The notes below the pieces were generated by a model, which ran no database searches, was not told where the DNA came from, and worked only from the letters and a program-made list of their open reading frames with translations. A stretch of DNA of 64,000 nucleotides, from assembly GCA_036560445.1 (NCBI GenBank), contig DATBRG010000012.1, positions 1-64,000 on the forward strand, written 5' to 3'. This document shows, in pieces, positions 63,537 through 64,000 of this stretch. The stretch comes from DATBRG01 sp036560445. Its GTDB lineage: Bacteria > Pseudomonadota > Gammaproteobacteria > Burkholderiales > Methylophilaceae. Position numbers and translations under genes: made by a program. How positions within the stretch are numbered: position 1 is the stretch's first letter; the number at the start of each line of letters is the position of its first letter.

Positions 63537-63806
63537 ATGAAAAAACAAATTATCAATGTCTCTCCAATTCAAACGGCCAAAGTTATTGCTTTACTCTATT
63601 TCTTAATTAGCCTGCCTTTTGTTGGTCTAATGGCAATTAGCTTTTCATTTGCTCCTGGCCCTAAAATGCCCATAGGGCTTCTATTCCTTTTCCCATTTTT
63701 GTATTTGATTTTCGGTTTTATTTTTACCGCCTTGGGTGCTTGGCTTTATAACCTAGCTGCTGGCTGGGTTGGTGGCATTGAGTACACTACGAATGAAAAT
63801 ACCTAA
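63537..63806 (+). CDS. Cassette-encoded small membrane protein, DUF3566-like
   Basis: An 89-residue protein with two hydrophobic segments (about residues 15-37 and 48-72). The pattern IQTAKVIALLYFLISLPF...FLYLIFGFIFTALGAWLYNLAAGWVGGIEY resembles DUF3566-type membrane proteins. It lies directly behind the attC site, has AAGGGAAG as ribosome-binding site and is visibly richer in A and T than the genes to its left, which suggests acquisition as a gene cassette. Its stop codon falls within ACCTAAC, the form expected at the start of an attC. Function unknown. Confidence 0.75.
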   Translation: MKKQIINVSPIQTAKVIALLYFLISLPFVGLMAISFSFAPGPKMPIGLLFLFPFLYLIFGFIFTALGAWLYNLAAGWVGGIEYTTNENT

Positions 63807-63883
63807 CCCATCCATCAGACCGCAAGAGTCTTCACCGTCGAGATGGTCGCTAAAGCGACTCGAATCAAAGGGAAGGCATTAAA

Positions 63884-64000
63884 ATGACACGCGTCCGAGT
63901 TGAGGGCTTTACCATCTCGCTTGACGGATACGGAGCTGGTCAGAATCAGGACATCAGCAATCCGCTCGGCGTGGGCGGGACAGATTTGCACCAGTGGTTA
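63884..64000 (+). CDS. Dihydrofolate-reductase-family protein (5' part)
   Basis: The first 39 codons of a gene that leaves the window. They read MTRVRVEGFTISLDGY and continue to HQWL, the N-terminus of RibD C-terminal/YwjB-type reductases of the dihydrofolate reductase superfamily. Such genes are widespread on mobile DNA and often have no known substrate. GGGAAGG lies about 10 bases before the ATG. Its place behind the cassette gene suggests it is part of the same array. Confidence 0.7.
   Translation, partial: MTRVRVEGFTISLDGYGAGQNQDISNPLGVGGTDLHQWL

Noticed and set aside
1..64000. Search by eye for tRNA, rRNA, CRISPR arrays and complete insertion sequences
   Set aside because: No cloverleaf-like segment, no regularly spaced direct repeats and no transposase gene were found. 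A covariance-model scan would be needed to exclude small RNAs.

Overview
The window is a dense stretch of chromosome from a Gram-negative bacterium. Gene content and order point to a betaproteobacterium of the Nitrosomonadales, with Methylophilaceae-type methylotrophs as my best guess. The supporting signs are the mla-bolA-grxD-murA-hisG order, a ResB/CcsB (system II) cytochrome c maturation pair beside a cytochrome c4, the kdsD-kdsC-lptC-lptA-lptB-rpoN-hpf-hprK-rapZ-pts cluster, and the ECF sigma/DUF3619/DUF3106/RDD cluster. The placement is inference from gene order: no rRNA or tRNA gene is visible in the window.

Layout. 1-6704 (minus strand): the envelope lipid transport operon mlaFEDCB, an ABC-2 exporter pair, bolA, the monothiol glutaredoxin grxD, murA and the first codons of hisG. 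6772-9448: a type IV prepilin gene behind a very good sigma-54 promoter, diverging from an orphan sensor kinase. 9457-13332: ccsB, resB and cytochrome c4. 13446-20284: engB, trmB, a MidA-type methyltransferase, a pteridine-reductase-like enzyme, ttcA and topA. 20321-26493: pbpG, gcvH, holC, pepA, lptF and lptG. 26498-31665: an ECF sigma factor cluster, then pilS-pilR. 31662-42836: a cation exchanger, ampD, a dicarboxylate symporter, rsmB, two DUF3108 proteins, purM, a PerM-type membrane protein with hda, an isolated soxYZ pair and a BepA-like protease. 42888-49561: moaC, a CDF-type transporter, a secreted phosphoesterase behind a Pho-box-like site, thiO and a Kef-type antiporter. 49675-59569: the Kdo/LPS transport, rpoN and PTS cluster. 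59581-63205: prlC, xthA and small proteins.

The last 600 bases differ from the rest. A 59-bp palindrome with GCCTAAC and GTTAGGC ends has the form of an integron attC site. It is followed by an AT-rich small membrane protein gene and the start of a dihydrofolate-reductase-family gene. This looks like the edge of an integron cassette array whose integrase lies outside the window.

Functional links. Many genes build or maintain the envelope: MurA, AmpD and PbpG for peptidoglycan; KdsD, KdsC, LptA, LptB, LptC, LptF and LptG for LPS; MlaB to MlaF for phospholipids; BepA for outer-membrane quality control. RpoN and PilSR occur together with a sigma-54-preceded pilin, so much of one regulatory circuit is present. 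The PTS cluster keeps HprK, HPr, EI and an EIIA-Man but has no EIIA-Ntr (ptsN). Two noncoding gaps, ptsH-ptsI and prlC-xthA, carry diverged copies of one roughly 90-bp element.
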